Source of the DNA: JAHIZC01 sp043813305 | GTDB taxonomy: Bacteria > Omnitrophota > Gorgyraeia > Gygaellales > Profunditerraquicolaceae | Length of the DNA stretch: 6,277 bases | Assembly: GCA_043813305.1 (NCBI GenBank) | Contig: JBDRLC010000026.1 | Coordinates: forward strand, 1 to 6,277 | Reading direction: 5' to 3' | Shown: piece by piece, positions 1 through 6,070 of the stretch | How the letters are laid out: the number at the start of each line of letters is the position of its first letter | Position numbering within the stretch: the stretch's first letter is position 1 | The notes under the pieces: generated by a model | Database searches by the model: none | The model's input: only the letters and a program-made list of their open reading frames with translations | What the model was told of the DNA's origin: nothing | Position numbers and translations under genes: made by a program

Positions 1-2056
1 CATCTTGATTATTGTATAACTGCCAGCCAGTAACAGTACTACCGGTGTTGGAAATTGTAAAGCCGGTAGCAAGAGTAAGGCCACTTGGGCTAGAGTAGTC
101 TTTAGTGAGAAATAAACTAACTTGGGTAGTAGAGGGACTAAGAGATGGGAGGTTCCCTACCACAGTGATACCGTCTGAAGAAGCCTCACTCCATAACCCT
201 GCGCCGTTTATGGCTTTAACTGAAAAATAATAGGTCTTACCGGTCTGTAAATTTAAACCTCCCGCAGTAACATAGGGAGTCGTACCAGTTGAAGGCCAAT
301 CTCTGATCATGGTACCTGTGATAGAATCCTGGGTAATTTTATATTTATACTCAGCTAGGCCTGATTCAGGGTCAGTAGAATCCGTCCAGGAAGCATAAAG
401 CTGGTCTGTTTTGGTGGTGGTTAGGCCTTCATCAGAAACATCGAACGGAGTGGGCTCAGTATTATCTTGGATAGGAGAAGCTAAAAGCTGCCTAATCTTT
501 GATATTGCTGCAGGATTTCCTTTTATATTAGCTCCCCAAGCAGCAAAATCAACTAACCTACAATTACCTATGCGCATTAAATTAATTAAATTTTTATAAT
601 CCGTTTCATTTATCGGAGGAGGCGTCTCTACTATAGCCCAAGCCCCAAGCGGGCTAACAAGTTGGCTTACTTTAGAAAAATTATAAAAATTAGGATAAAG
701 AGAAAGCCCGACAAGGCTGTAATCGTTTACAGCTACATTTATAGGTGCATGTAAACCACCTGATTGAATGCCTTCTGCTCCCCAAATATGAGTATAAAGT
801 TTATCCTTAGGGATACTGTTATCGAATAAGCCTTTTACCTCAAACTCTGCAAAATCCTTTACTACTTTTTCTAACTCAGTATCAATGTCTGCGGGTGGAT
901 TATATTTACTAAAACCTCGCTGGGAAAGCGCATTATACCCCAATGAAACTTTGTGCTCAAGCGGAAAGGGCTGCCAGGTAACATTTTTATAACTATCAAT
1001 TCCTGTTTCCCATCCTGCATGAATACCGGCAAAAAGATAATCCTGACCTAGTTGTGCTAAGCGAATTCTCCAGTTATTAACCTCTTCCGCTACAATAGTA
1101 TATTTCCTATTCAATTCATCTCTTACCACTTGACTCTCAAAACAAGATTTTGGTTTAAGGCGAATAACGGATCCCCAGTTGATATAGCTGAAATCTACCG
1201 GTTCATCCCAATTACTCCATTCCACATTGTATTTGTTATCGGGATTATATCCGGATTTAGTAGTATCAAACCAATTCCAAAGATCAGGTCGATACTCCCA
1301 AAACCGCTCCTCTTCTAAGTGAAGAAAAATTGGTACGTCTAAGTCCTCTGAAATAGAAAAGAAATTCTGAAGACAAGCCCTTATTTCTGACTCATCGGTG
1401 TTCCAAAGATAAATTACCTCACCAAAGGCTAACCTTCTTGCAGGAGTTCCTTTTGTCCCTATTGTATTAATCATTTCACTTATCCAAACAGGATTGCTGT
1501 TAGAGGTAACATAGGGCTTATTATCAAACGGAGAAATTATCACTTCCGGATTATCGCCGCCGGGATTCCATGCATCAATTACAATATATTGTGGATTACT
1601 ATCATCCGGGACAAACGTAAATAGCATCGGAGATCCGGGAAGGCAAAGATTTTGATCCCCGGTCATATCAATGCCATATGCATAAAGCTGATGCTCCTTA
1701 TTATCTTTAAATTCATAAGGAATATAAAAAGCAAAACCATAATTTCCAGTATATTCTGGATGATCGTTATTCTTAAAATACTCATTGACATCGGGTCGGG
1801 GTCGATTAGCAGTAACGCTACCGACAAAAATCCCTGAGCTACCAGCAGGACCGTCAATATAGAAATGAACATCCGTAGATTGACCTGGTCTATCAGGATC
1901 AAGCACCCATCCCCCAGCAACCCCATCTGATGATATTCCATCAAAATAACCGATAGGCGAATTAGCAGCAAAACCAAGAGGAATAAATCCAAATTTTAAA
2001 GCAACGAAAGAAAAGAAAATAACCCATAACCTTAATTTTAAATTGTACTTTTTCAT
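1..2056 (-). CDS. Secreted multidomain protein: GH-like core plus FN3 (C-terminus beyond window)
   Basis: The minus-strand frame is open from ATG at 2056 to the left edge, giving 685 codons with no stop, so the C-terminus is missing. Residues 1-31 form a signal peptide (KKYNLKLR n-region, hydrophobic core, GFAA cleavage area), so the protein is exported. Residues about 36-130 form a beta domain with the GWVLDPDRP and VHFYIDG motifs, a type common at the front of secreted bacterial proteins. Residues about 140-525 resemble a TIM-barrel glycoside-hydrolase-like region: VPIFLHLEEERFW near 241, RPDLWNWFD near 254, HAGWETGID near 345, HIWGAEGI and GLSLYP further on. Residues about 531-632 are a fibronectin type III domain (YASWTDSTDPESGLAEYKY, then YYFSVKAINGAG). 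The rest (SLSPSTTQVSLF, FTISNTGSTVTGW) resembles a BACON-like beta domain. Enzymatic activity is inferred from general appearance; no family was confirmed. The start at 2056 has AGAGG six bases upstream. An in-frame ATG at 2113 has no Shine-Dalgarno and follows a terminator, so it was not chosen. Confidence 0.88.
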   Translation of the reverse strand, partial: MKKYNLKLRLWVIFFSFVALKFGFIPLGFAANSPIGYFDGISSDGVAGGWVLDPDRPGQSTDVHFYIDGPAGSSGIFVGSVTANRPRPDVNEYFKNNDHPEYTGNYGFAFYIPYEFKDNKEHQLYAYGIDMTGDQNLCLPGSPMLFTFVPDDSNPQYIVIDAWNPGGDNPEVIISPFDNKPYVTSNSNPVWISEMINTIGTKGTPARRLAFGEVIYLWNTDESEIRACLQNFFSISEDLDVPIFLHLEEERFWEYRPDLWNWFDTTKSGYNPDNKYNVEWSNWDEPVDFSYINWGSVIRLKPKSCFESQVVRDELNRKYTIVAEEVNNWRIRLAQLGQDYLFAGIHAGWETGIDSYKNVTWQPFPLEHKVSLGYNALSQRGFSKYNPPADIDTELEKVVKDFAEFEVKGLFDNSIPKDKLYTHIWGAEGIQSGGLHAPINVAVNDYSLVGLSLYPNFYNFSKVSQLVSPLGAWAIVETPPPINETDYKNLINLMRIGNCRLVDFAAWGANIKGNPAAISKIRQLLASPIQDNTEPTPFDVSDEGLTTTKTDQLYASWTDSTDPESGLAEYKYKITQDSITGTMIRDWPSTGTTPYVTAGGLNLQTGKTYYFSVKAINGAGLWSEASSDGITVVGNLPSLSPSTTQVSLFLTKDYSSPSGLTLATGFTISNTGSTVTGWQLYNNQD

Positions 2057-2113
2057 TCTCCGCCTCTCCCTTTCATTTTTTTTATTCTTTTTTAAACTCT
2101 TTAATATCCTCAT

Positions 2114-2146
2114 AAAAAAAATCCGTATGGATTATCCCATACGGAT
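2114..2146 (-). terminator. Intrinsic terminator between secretin operon and GH/FN3 gene
   Basis: A perfect 10-bp stem (arms 2121-2130 and 2137-2146, ATCCGTATGG with CCATACGGAT) encloses a 6-nt loop. On the minus strand it is followed by eight T residues. It lies 259 nt past the secretin stop and 57 nt before the start of the next gene. It can end the secretin operon or act as an attenuator in the leader of the downstream gene. The T-tract is on the minus side only, so the orientation is clear. Confidence 0.88.
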
Positions 2147-2191
2147 AAAATTATCAATACCTCCCCTAAATTGTAAATAAAATCACTCATT

Positions 2192-2212
2192 TATAACCTG
2201 ACCCTGGTTATA
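2192..2212 (-). repeat. Small inverted repeat in the leader region
   Basis: TATAACC at 2192-2198 and GGTTATA at 2206-2212 form a perfect 7-bp inverted repeat around a 7-nt loop. It lies 46 nt before the terminator stem in the direction of transcription. It may be a leader RNA hairpin or a protein-binding site; nothing in the sequence decides between them. Confidence 0.35.
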
Positions 2213-2242
2213 TTATTTAAAAGCTATATATATCTTACTTAA

Positions 2243-2265
2243 AGTATAACTTATTTTTAGTCTAT
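2243..2265 (-). promoter_or_regulatory. Possible promoter for the GH/FN3 gene
   Basis: On the minus strand TATACT (2243-2248) matches the sigma-70 -10 consensus at five of six positions. A poor -35 candidate, CTTAAA, sits about 17 bp upstream near 2266-2271. Use of this site would give a leader of about 180 nt with the terminator inside it. The -10 overlaps an ATAACTTAT sequence (2246-2254) like the boxes in the spacer before the secretin gene. In such AT-rich DNA a match of this quality can be chance. Confidence 0.25.
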
Positions 2266-2361
2266 TTTAAGTAGTAAAACCCTATATTTTGAAAACGGTT
2301 TCTTATTCTTTTTAGGCCTATCTGATCGAGAAATAAACGATTCCATAGTCTGATCAAACAT
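2257..2361 (-). CDS. Possible 34-aa basic small ORF
   Basis: ATG at 2361 opens a 34-codon frame ending in TAA at 2257, lying 43 nt after the secretin stop. The product would be lysine/arginine-rich in the middle (RPKKNKKPF) with a hydrophobic end (RVLLLKI). There is no well-placed Shine-Dalgarno, only AGG directly against the ATG. No family is recognised. It could be a small protein at the end of the secretin operon or a chance frame; chance is more likely. Confidence 0.15.
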   Translation of the reverse strand: MFDQTMESFISRSDRPKKNKKPFSKYRVLLLKID

Positions 2362-2404
2362 CCTAATAGATGCAGAAAAACAGCTGCGGGAAAATTAATC
2401 TGGT

Positions 2405-4216
2405 TTATTTATAATCTATGAAGATCTTAAAACTTTGTCGCGGTTCCTCTAAAGATTCCGGGAAAGCAGGAAAGGGTGAAGCAAACTTTACTGCCTCAAT
2501 AGCAAATACGTTCAGTTCAGCATTATCCGTCTGCAAGACTTCGGGCTCGTCAATTAAATTACCGCTCCTGGAAAGACTAAAACCCACTTTTACCCTGCCT
2601 TGATGACCTTTAGGTTTATTAGACAGGGCTAACTTTCGTACTTTTTCGGAGATAAGATTATAGTAACTAGAAGCCGTAAATTCCGGGGCTTCCAGTTTTG
2701 TCACTATCTTTTCGGTTACAATCTTTCCTTTATCATCCATCCTGGCTATCGCACCATCCTTAGGCTGTAACTGAGAAATTTCCGTAAAGGAGCTCTCCCC
2801 TGACATGATATGGGGGGTGAGCAGAATCACCAACTCTGTCGTATTCTTCTCTTCTGTTTTACTGCGGAAAATCGCACCCAGGAATGGAATATCTCCGAGT
2901 ATCGGAATCCTCTTCTCCGTCTTATCCAATTGCTCCTTTTTCAGGCCACCGATGATGATAGTTATGCCGTCTTTAATCATAACCGTAGTCTCTGTCTCAG
3001 AGGTAGTAACAATCGGGATCTGAGTAATCTGTCCCTCTGAGGTAATATCTGTTCTGGTGGCAGAACTTACCTCGGGTTTTATCTTCATTGTGACAAAACC
3101 GTCATTATTTATGGTGGGAGTGACAAAAAGCTTGATTCCGACATCAACAAAATTCACACTCTGAGAAGTGACTGTGCTGTCTCCAGATAAAGAAGTAGTG
3201 GAAGTGATATAGGCCTCCTTGGTGCCGACTAATATTTTTGCCTCCTGATTATTTAAGACCATAATCCTTGGGCTGGAGAGTATATTTGTTTCTCCGATAG
3301 TCCGCAATATATCGATGATTGCTTTATATTGTCCCGGTTCTCCAGGAGTAATATCTGCTGTTCCAATTGATAGTTTATCAGTACCGGTGATACCGGTAAG
3401 TACTGTTGACATTCTAAAGTGCTTGTCTATCCAAAAATCCCAATCTATGCCCATATCGAATGACTCCGATGGACTGATCTCGATAATCTGGGCATCGATT
3501 AGCACCTGGGATGTCCTTTCATCAAAGGCCTTGATTAACTCTGCGATCTCATCTAATTTTTCCGGAAAATCCGTAACCGCAATCTTATTCGTACGCTCAT
3601 CTATCTTAACCGACCCAACCCCTTTGGTAATTGACTCTTGAATTTTTTCGTTCAGAGTATCCACCTGCGCATAATTAATATCAAATATCCTTGTCTGGGT
3701 AAGCAGATCCGTGCTATCAATAAACGCCTCCATCTCCTCAATCATTCTTTCCGTATCGATTAAAACTAACGTATTCGTGCTCCCATCGACTACGATCTTT
3801 CCGATACTGGTCTTAATTTGATTTAAGGATTTAGCTAATTCAGCGGCGCTGGCATACTGCAGCTTCTTCACCCTTACCTGCCTCTGGTCCTGAAAACGCT
3901 GCCCGTATTTTAATTCATAATTCTTTTGTGTCATCACGTTGATAATCTTATCCTTTTTCTCGTAAGCCAGCTCATTAGCTAAGAGGACAATCTCAAAGGC
4001 ATCCCAGACATCTACATCCTTTAAAAATAAGGTCACCTTACCGGTTACGTTCTTACCCACTACAATATTCATCCCTGCGCGTGAGGCTAGCATCTTCGCT
4101 ACATCAACAATATCCATACCCTTAATATCCAGCGATATCCTATTTTGCGTCTCGGCATAAACAGATCCCATAAAGAATAAGCTAATTAAAAATAAAATAA
4201 GTAATTTTCTCTTCAT
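2405..4216 (-). CDS. GspD/PilQ-family secretin with C-terminal TonB-C-like domain
   Basis: This 603-aa protein would form the multimeric outer-membrane gate of a type II secretion or type IV pilus-like system. Residues 1-21 are a signal peptide (cleavage after SVYA). Residues 25-95 form an N0/STN-type domain (ISLDIKGMDIVDVAKML). Two N1-type repeats follow at about 113-171 and 175-233 (VVDGSTNTLVLID, KIDERTNKIAVTD). The secretin barrel spans about 235-470: QVLIDAQIIEIS, NILSSPRIMVLNNQEAKI, GIKLFVTPTIN and the signature RIPILGDIPFLGAIFRSK. After a linker (471-515), residues 516-603 look like a TonB C-terminal domain: YYNLISEKV, GRVKVGFSLSRSGNL, AIEAVKFASPFPAFP, FKIFIDYK. Family members usually end in a short pilotin-binding S-domain or a plain tail, so this fusion is unusual. 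The start is fixed by AAGGAGG four bases upstream of ATG 4216. The gene lies 206 nt behind the GspC-like gene across a structured spacer. The secretin call is secure; its exact system is not. Confidence 0.95.
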   Translation of the reverse strand: MKRKLLILFLISLFFMGSVYAETQNRISLDIKGMDIVDVAKMLASRAGMNIVVGKNVTGKVTLFLKDVDVWDAFEIVLLANELAYEKKDKIINVMTQKNYELKYGQRFQDQRQVRVKKLQYASAAELAKSLNQIKTSIGKIVVDGSTNTLVLIDTERMIEEMEAFIDSTDLLTQTRIFDINYAQVDTLNEKIQESITKGVGSVKIDERTNKIAVTDFPEKLDEIAELIKAFDERTSQVLIDAQIIEISPSESFDMGIDWDFWIDKHFRMSTVLTGITGTDKLSIGTADITPGEPGQYKAIIDILRTIGETNILSSPRIMVLNNQEAKILVGTKEAYITSTTSLSGDSTVTSQSVNFVDVGIKLFVTPTINNDGFVTMKIKPEVSSATRTDITSEGQITQIPIVTTSETETTVMIKDGITIIIGGLKKEQLDKTEKRIPILGDIPFLGAIFRSKTEEKNTTELVILLTPHIMSGESSFTEISQLQPKDGAIARMDDKGKIVTEKIVTKLEAPEFTASSYYNLISEKVRKLALSNKPKGHQGRVKVGFSLSRSGNLIDEPEVLQTDNAELNVFAIEAVKFASPFPAFPESLEEPRQSFKIFIDYK

Positions 4217-4220
4217 CTTA

Positions 4221-4227
4221 CCTCCTT
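4221..4227 (-). promoter_or_regulatory. Strong Shine-Dalgarno of the secretin gene
   Basis: AAGGAGG on the minus strand lies four bases before ATG 4216. It is much stronger than the sites before the ATPase and GspC-like genes. The secretin therefore looks independently translated rather than coupled to its upstream neighbour, as a high-copy multimer would need. Confidence 0.75.
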
Positions 4228-4237
4228 AAATGAACAG

Positions 4238-4417
4238 ATAACTCATGGAGCTCGTTAGAGCGATATAAGTTATAGGCTATAAGGCCGTCTGCGAATTTAA
4301 CCCCCACACCAATTTATTGAAATACTCGCTCCACACCAAATTGGTGTGGGGGTAAGTTCGGACAGATAAGTTATGTCGTTTAAATTATTCTTAATAAATA
4401 ACTCCATAACTTATGTC
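4238..4417. repeat. Four ATAASTTATG-type boxes in the spacer before the secretin gene
   Basis: Four related near-palindromic boxes (ATAA-S-TTAT core) lie in this 206-nt spacer: 4238-4247 (ATAACTCATG), 4265-4274 (ATAAGTTATA), 4366-4377 (ATAAGTTATGTC) and 4406-4417 (ATAACTTATGTC). The last two match at 11 of 12 positions and start exactly 40 bp apart. The outermost sites extend to imperfect 13-bp inverted ends, 4238-4250 against 4402-4414 (11 of 13 pairs). The set could be operators for a dimeric regulator, RNA stems, or the ends of a small inserted palindromic element. No target-site duplication was seen. Confidence 0.55.
4301..4352 (-). repeat. Long inverted repeat with competing third arm before the secretin gene
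   Basis: Arms 4301-4315 (CCCCCACACCAATTT) and 4338-4352 form a perfect 15-bp stem with a 22-nt loop. A further copy of CCACACCAA at 4331-4339 can pair instead with 4341-4349, giving an 8-bp stem with a 3-nt loop. The two folds share one arm and exclude each other. In minus-strand RNA the short hairpin can form first and then be displaced. No T-tract follows on either strand, so this is not an ordinary terminator. It lies 85 nt before the secretin start and may modulate secretin expression or protect the transcript (inference). Confidence 0.8.
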
Positions 4418-4422
4418 CTCAC

Positions 4423-5013
4423 TTACAAATAAAGCTCAAATCTCTTACCCTTATAATTTAAAACTACTCTACCCTCTTGGATCTCCTCGACCTTTATTTC
4501 TCCAACCAATTGCCCTCGAGATAAATAATAAGTCTGTTCTGTTTTTTTATCCTGGATAATCGCCTGAGGATCATCCCCTGAGATAATTCCCAGCAGTTTT
4601 AAGTCCTTGATAAAATCCCGGCTGACTGAAACTTCTTCTTTAGCCGTATCTTTCTGCATTAGAGGAGTGTCAAATATCTGCCTCTCCTTGATATCCTGCA
4701 GATAGAACTCGACCGGCTTCCTATCCTTAACCGGTTCGATCTGCTGATCTAAAACAACCTCCTCTGGATCGATCTTGGGCAATTGAGCATCCCTTAGAAT
4801 AAATAGAGGGTAGAGAAAGGTAAAAATCAAATATACTAAAGAAACCGCAAAAACTACCTTGATTGCTTTTGTGAAATAAGCAAATGATAGGAATCCCGTG
4901 AAGTAGATAGGCCTGGCTGACGGCACAGCTGTAACCTTCTTATCCAAAGCTTCCTTCTTCTTGCCCCGTATCAGCCTCAATAACCTTTCTTCCGGTGAAA
5001 TATTATCCTTCAT
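4423..5013 (-). CDS. GspC/PilP-like inner-membrane protein with HR domain
   Basis: This 196-aa protein has a cytoplasmic basic N-terminus (1-50), one membrane segment at about 51-73 (VVFAVSLVYLIFTFLYPLFI), a periplasmic linker containing YLQDIKERQIF (104-114), and a C-terminal domain at 134-196. That domain has the GspC homology-region/PilP pattern: LKLLGIISGDDPQAIIQD, then YYLSRGQLVGEIKVEEI, then RVVLNYKGKRFELYL. GspC and PilP HR domains bind the secretin N0 domain from the inner membrane; the downstream secretin has an N0 domain, so such pairing is likely here. GspB/ExeB, the usual partner of an ExeA-type ATPase, has a related layout and is the main alternative. The gene starts 3 nt after the ATPase stop. 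Its Shine-Dalgarno is weak, with GAGG about 15 nt upstream, which suggests translational coupling. The architecture is clear; the exact subfamily is not. Confidence 0.82.
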   Translation of the reverse strand: MKDNISPEERLLRLIRGKKKEALDKKVTAVPSARPIYFTGFLSFAYFTKAIKVVFAVSLVYLIFTFLYPLFILRDAQLPKIDPEEVVLDQQIEPVKDRKPVEFYLQDIKERQIFDTPLMQKDTAKEEVSVSRDFIKDLKLLGIISGDDPQAIIQDKKTEQTYYLSRGQLVGEIKVEEIQEGRVVLNYKGKRFELYL

Positions 5014-5016
5014 ATC

Positions 5017-5832
5017 TTATACTTTTACCTCTTCGCCGATCAGGCTATGGATGACTTCGGAATCCACAATCGACTGCTCTCTCATCACTATCATCTCTAA
5101 TGCATCGTGTGCGAGCATGGCGATCCTGCGAGGATAACCTTGTGTATGTGTATAGATTAATTTTGTTGCTTCCTCTGTAAATAAATCCCCTCCGACTAAA
5201 CCAGCCTGCTTCAGCCTAAAATCTATCATTTCTTTAGTCTCGACCTGATCAAGAGGGTTAATCACATATTTCAAAGCAATCCTATCCATAAAATTATTTA
5301 TTCGCTTGATACGCGGCAATAGTTCTACCTGGGCCATAATCACAAGTTGCAGCAATTTGTATTCGTTGGTCTCATAATTCAATAGGGTCCTCAATACTTC
5401 TAAATTCTGGAAATTCAATTTCTGACTCTCGTCAATAAGCAAAACAATCGTCTTATTCTCCTCCACTCCCTTCTGGAATAAATATTTCTCCAGCGCTTCC
5501 TTAAAATCTAACGTTGACTTAAAAGCAGGAGTGATATTAAACATCTTAACCAGGCTTAGAAGGAACTGAAATTCGGATTTATAGCTTGGGTCCAAAATCA
5601 TATGAAAAATGAAATCGTCTTCATTATGAAAAGCCTGAAGTAGCGTACGGGAAAGAGTAGTTTTCCCCGTTCCTACATCCCCCAAAACAAGACTCAATCC
5701 CCGGCGTAGGCGTATGGCAATCTCTAGACGCTTTAAAGCAGTATAATGGCTCGAGGACTGATAGAAAAATTCCGGATCCGGACTGGTAGAAAATGGCTCC
5801 TTATCTAATCCGAATACTTTATAGTAACTCAT
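5017..5832 (-). CDS. ExeA/GspA-type AAA ATPase
   Basis: This 271-aa cytoplasmic ATPase opens with the typical ExeA-family start YYKVFGLDKEPFSTSPDP, followed by Walker A GDVGTGKT (51-58), Walker B IVLLIDES with acidic D134/E135, a sensor-1 region LQLVIMAQVELL (161-172), an arginine at R184 and a sensor-2 type motif GYPRRI (232-237). In Aeromonas, ExeA works with ExeB to assemble the ExeD secretin across the cell wall. The neighbours here, a single-pass partner and a secretin, fit that job. Aeromonas ExeA is about twice as long, with a membrane segment and a peptidoglycan-binding domain; this protein is the ATPase module only. The start ATG at 5832 lies inside the end of the MerR-like gene (14-nt overlap), so translation is probably coupled. 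Transposition-helper AAA proteins (TniB/IstB relatives) share the fold but lack this start motif and context. Confidence 0.9.
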   Translation of the reverse strand: MSYYKVFGLDKEPFSTSPDPEFFYQSSSHYTALKRLEIAIRLRRGLSLVLGDVGTGKTTLSRTLLQAFHNEDDFIFHMILDPSYKSEFQFLLSLVKMFNITPAFKSTLDFKEALEKYLFQKGVEENKTIVLLIDESQKLNFQNLEVLRTLLNYETNEYKLLQLVIMAQVELLPRIKRINNFMDRIALKYVINPLDQVETKEMIDFRLKQAGLVGGDLFTEEATKLIYTHTQGYPRRIAMLAHDALEMIVMREQSIVDSEVIHSLIGEEVKV

Positions 5833-6055
5833 CTTTAATTCTCTTTATTGGCCAATTCTCTTTTCTTAAAGCATGAATCCTCTCAAGTGCTATAAGAGTG
5901 GAGTCATCAAAATAACGATAGCGGGTCTGCGGACTACGGCTTACTTCCTTAATCAGGCCGATCTTAAGGTAGTACTTAACTGTATGGATAGAATGTCCGC
6001 TTAGTTGTGCTAAGTCTTTGATTAAGTAAACGTTAGAGATAGCATCCTCCTTCAC
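5819..6055 (-). CDS. Small MerR-type HTH protein at head of secretin operon
   Basis: This 78-aa protein consists almost entirely of a MerR-family winged helix-turn-helix. The helix-turn-helix spans about residues 10-30 (YLIKDLAQLSGHSIHTVKYY), and the wing contains RYRYFD (45-50). The last helix reads LERIHALRKENWPIKRIKDEL. Full MerR regulators add a long dimerisation helix and often an effector domain; both are absent, so it may bind DNA through another contact or act as a recombination-directionality-type HTH protein. Being first in the operon, it may autoregulate it (inference). The start is uncertain. The only standard in-frame start is GTG at 6055, about 7 nt from the predicted transcription start, and the strong AAGGAGG lies inside the frame at 6046-6052. 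An ATC codon at 6038-6040 would be well placed behind that site but is a rare initiator. Confidence 0.8.
   Translation of the reverse strand: MKEDAISNVYLIKDLAQLSGHSIHTVKYYLKIGLIKEVSRSPQTRYRYFDDSTLIALERIHALRKENWPIKRIKDELL
6046..6052 (-). promoter_or_regulatory. Shine-Dalgarno located inside the annotated MerR-like frame
   Basis: AAGGAGG on the minus strand is a perfect ribosome-binding sequence, but it begins directly after the GTG at 6055. The ATG touching its end (6043-6045) is out of frame and stops after seven codons. The true start of the HTH gene is therefore unresolved. Confidence 0.5.
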
Positions 6056-6070
6056 TCCCTACCTAGAGAG
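6055..6070. promoter_or_regulatory. Imperfect inverted repeat at the operon start
   Basis: CTCCCTA (6055-6061) and TAGAGAG (6064-6070) pair at six of seven positions around CC. The repeat covers the predicted transcription start just downstream of the -10. That is a plausible operator position for autoregulation by the MerR-like protein, but short imperfect repeats are common. Confidence 0.3.

Larger units (their letters stand above)
2057..2404 (-). other. Non-genic spacer between secretin gene and GH/FN3 gene
   Basis: This is a 348-base AT-rich stretch between the secretin stop and the next start. It holds one convincing element, the intrinsic terminator at 2114-2146, and several weak ones: a possible promoter near 2243, a 7-bp inverted repeat at 2192-2212, a possible 34-codon ORF (2257-2361) and a possible 26-codon leader ORF (2110-2190). 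TCTGATC occurs twice, at 2321 and 2349. No tRNA, known riboswitch core or transposase remnant was seen. Confidence 0.6.

Noticed and set aside
1663..1992. 109-codon minus-strand frame with hydrophobic content
   Set aside because: It lies in another frame inside the uninterrupted coding frame 1-2056, which has clear domains; it is a shadow.
2057..2113. Earlier in-frame start (ATG 2113) for the large secreted protein
   Set aside because: It would add 19 strongly basic residues before the signal peptide, has no Shine-Dalgarno and directly follows a terminator T-tract; ATG 2056 is preferred.
2110..2250. Known riboswitch (cyclic di-GMP, as often near secretion genes)
   Set aside because: The conserved core of the GEMM-type aptamer is not seen; only small AT-rich hairpins are present before the terminator.
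2360..2404. Terminator directly after the secretin stop (GCAG...CTGC)
   Set aside because: The stem is only four base pairs and its T residues lie in the loop, so it is not a credible terminator.
3315..3641. 108-codon plus-strand frame
   Set aside because: It is antisense to the secretin barrel and N-domain coding region, with no recognisable domain or ribosome-binding site.
4301..4352. CRISPR-like or tandem repeat (CCACACCAA appears twice in direct orientation)
   Set aside because: There are only two direct copies, no regular spacer, and the third copy is inverted. It is better explained as a hairpin with an alternative arm.
4301..4352. Intrinsic terminator between the GspC-like gene and the secretin
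   Set aside because: Neither strand has a T-tract after the stem, and the fold lies inside an otherwise compact operon.
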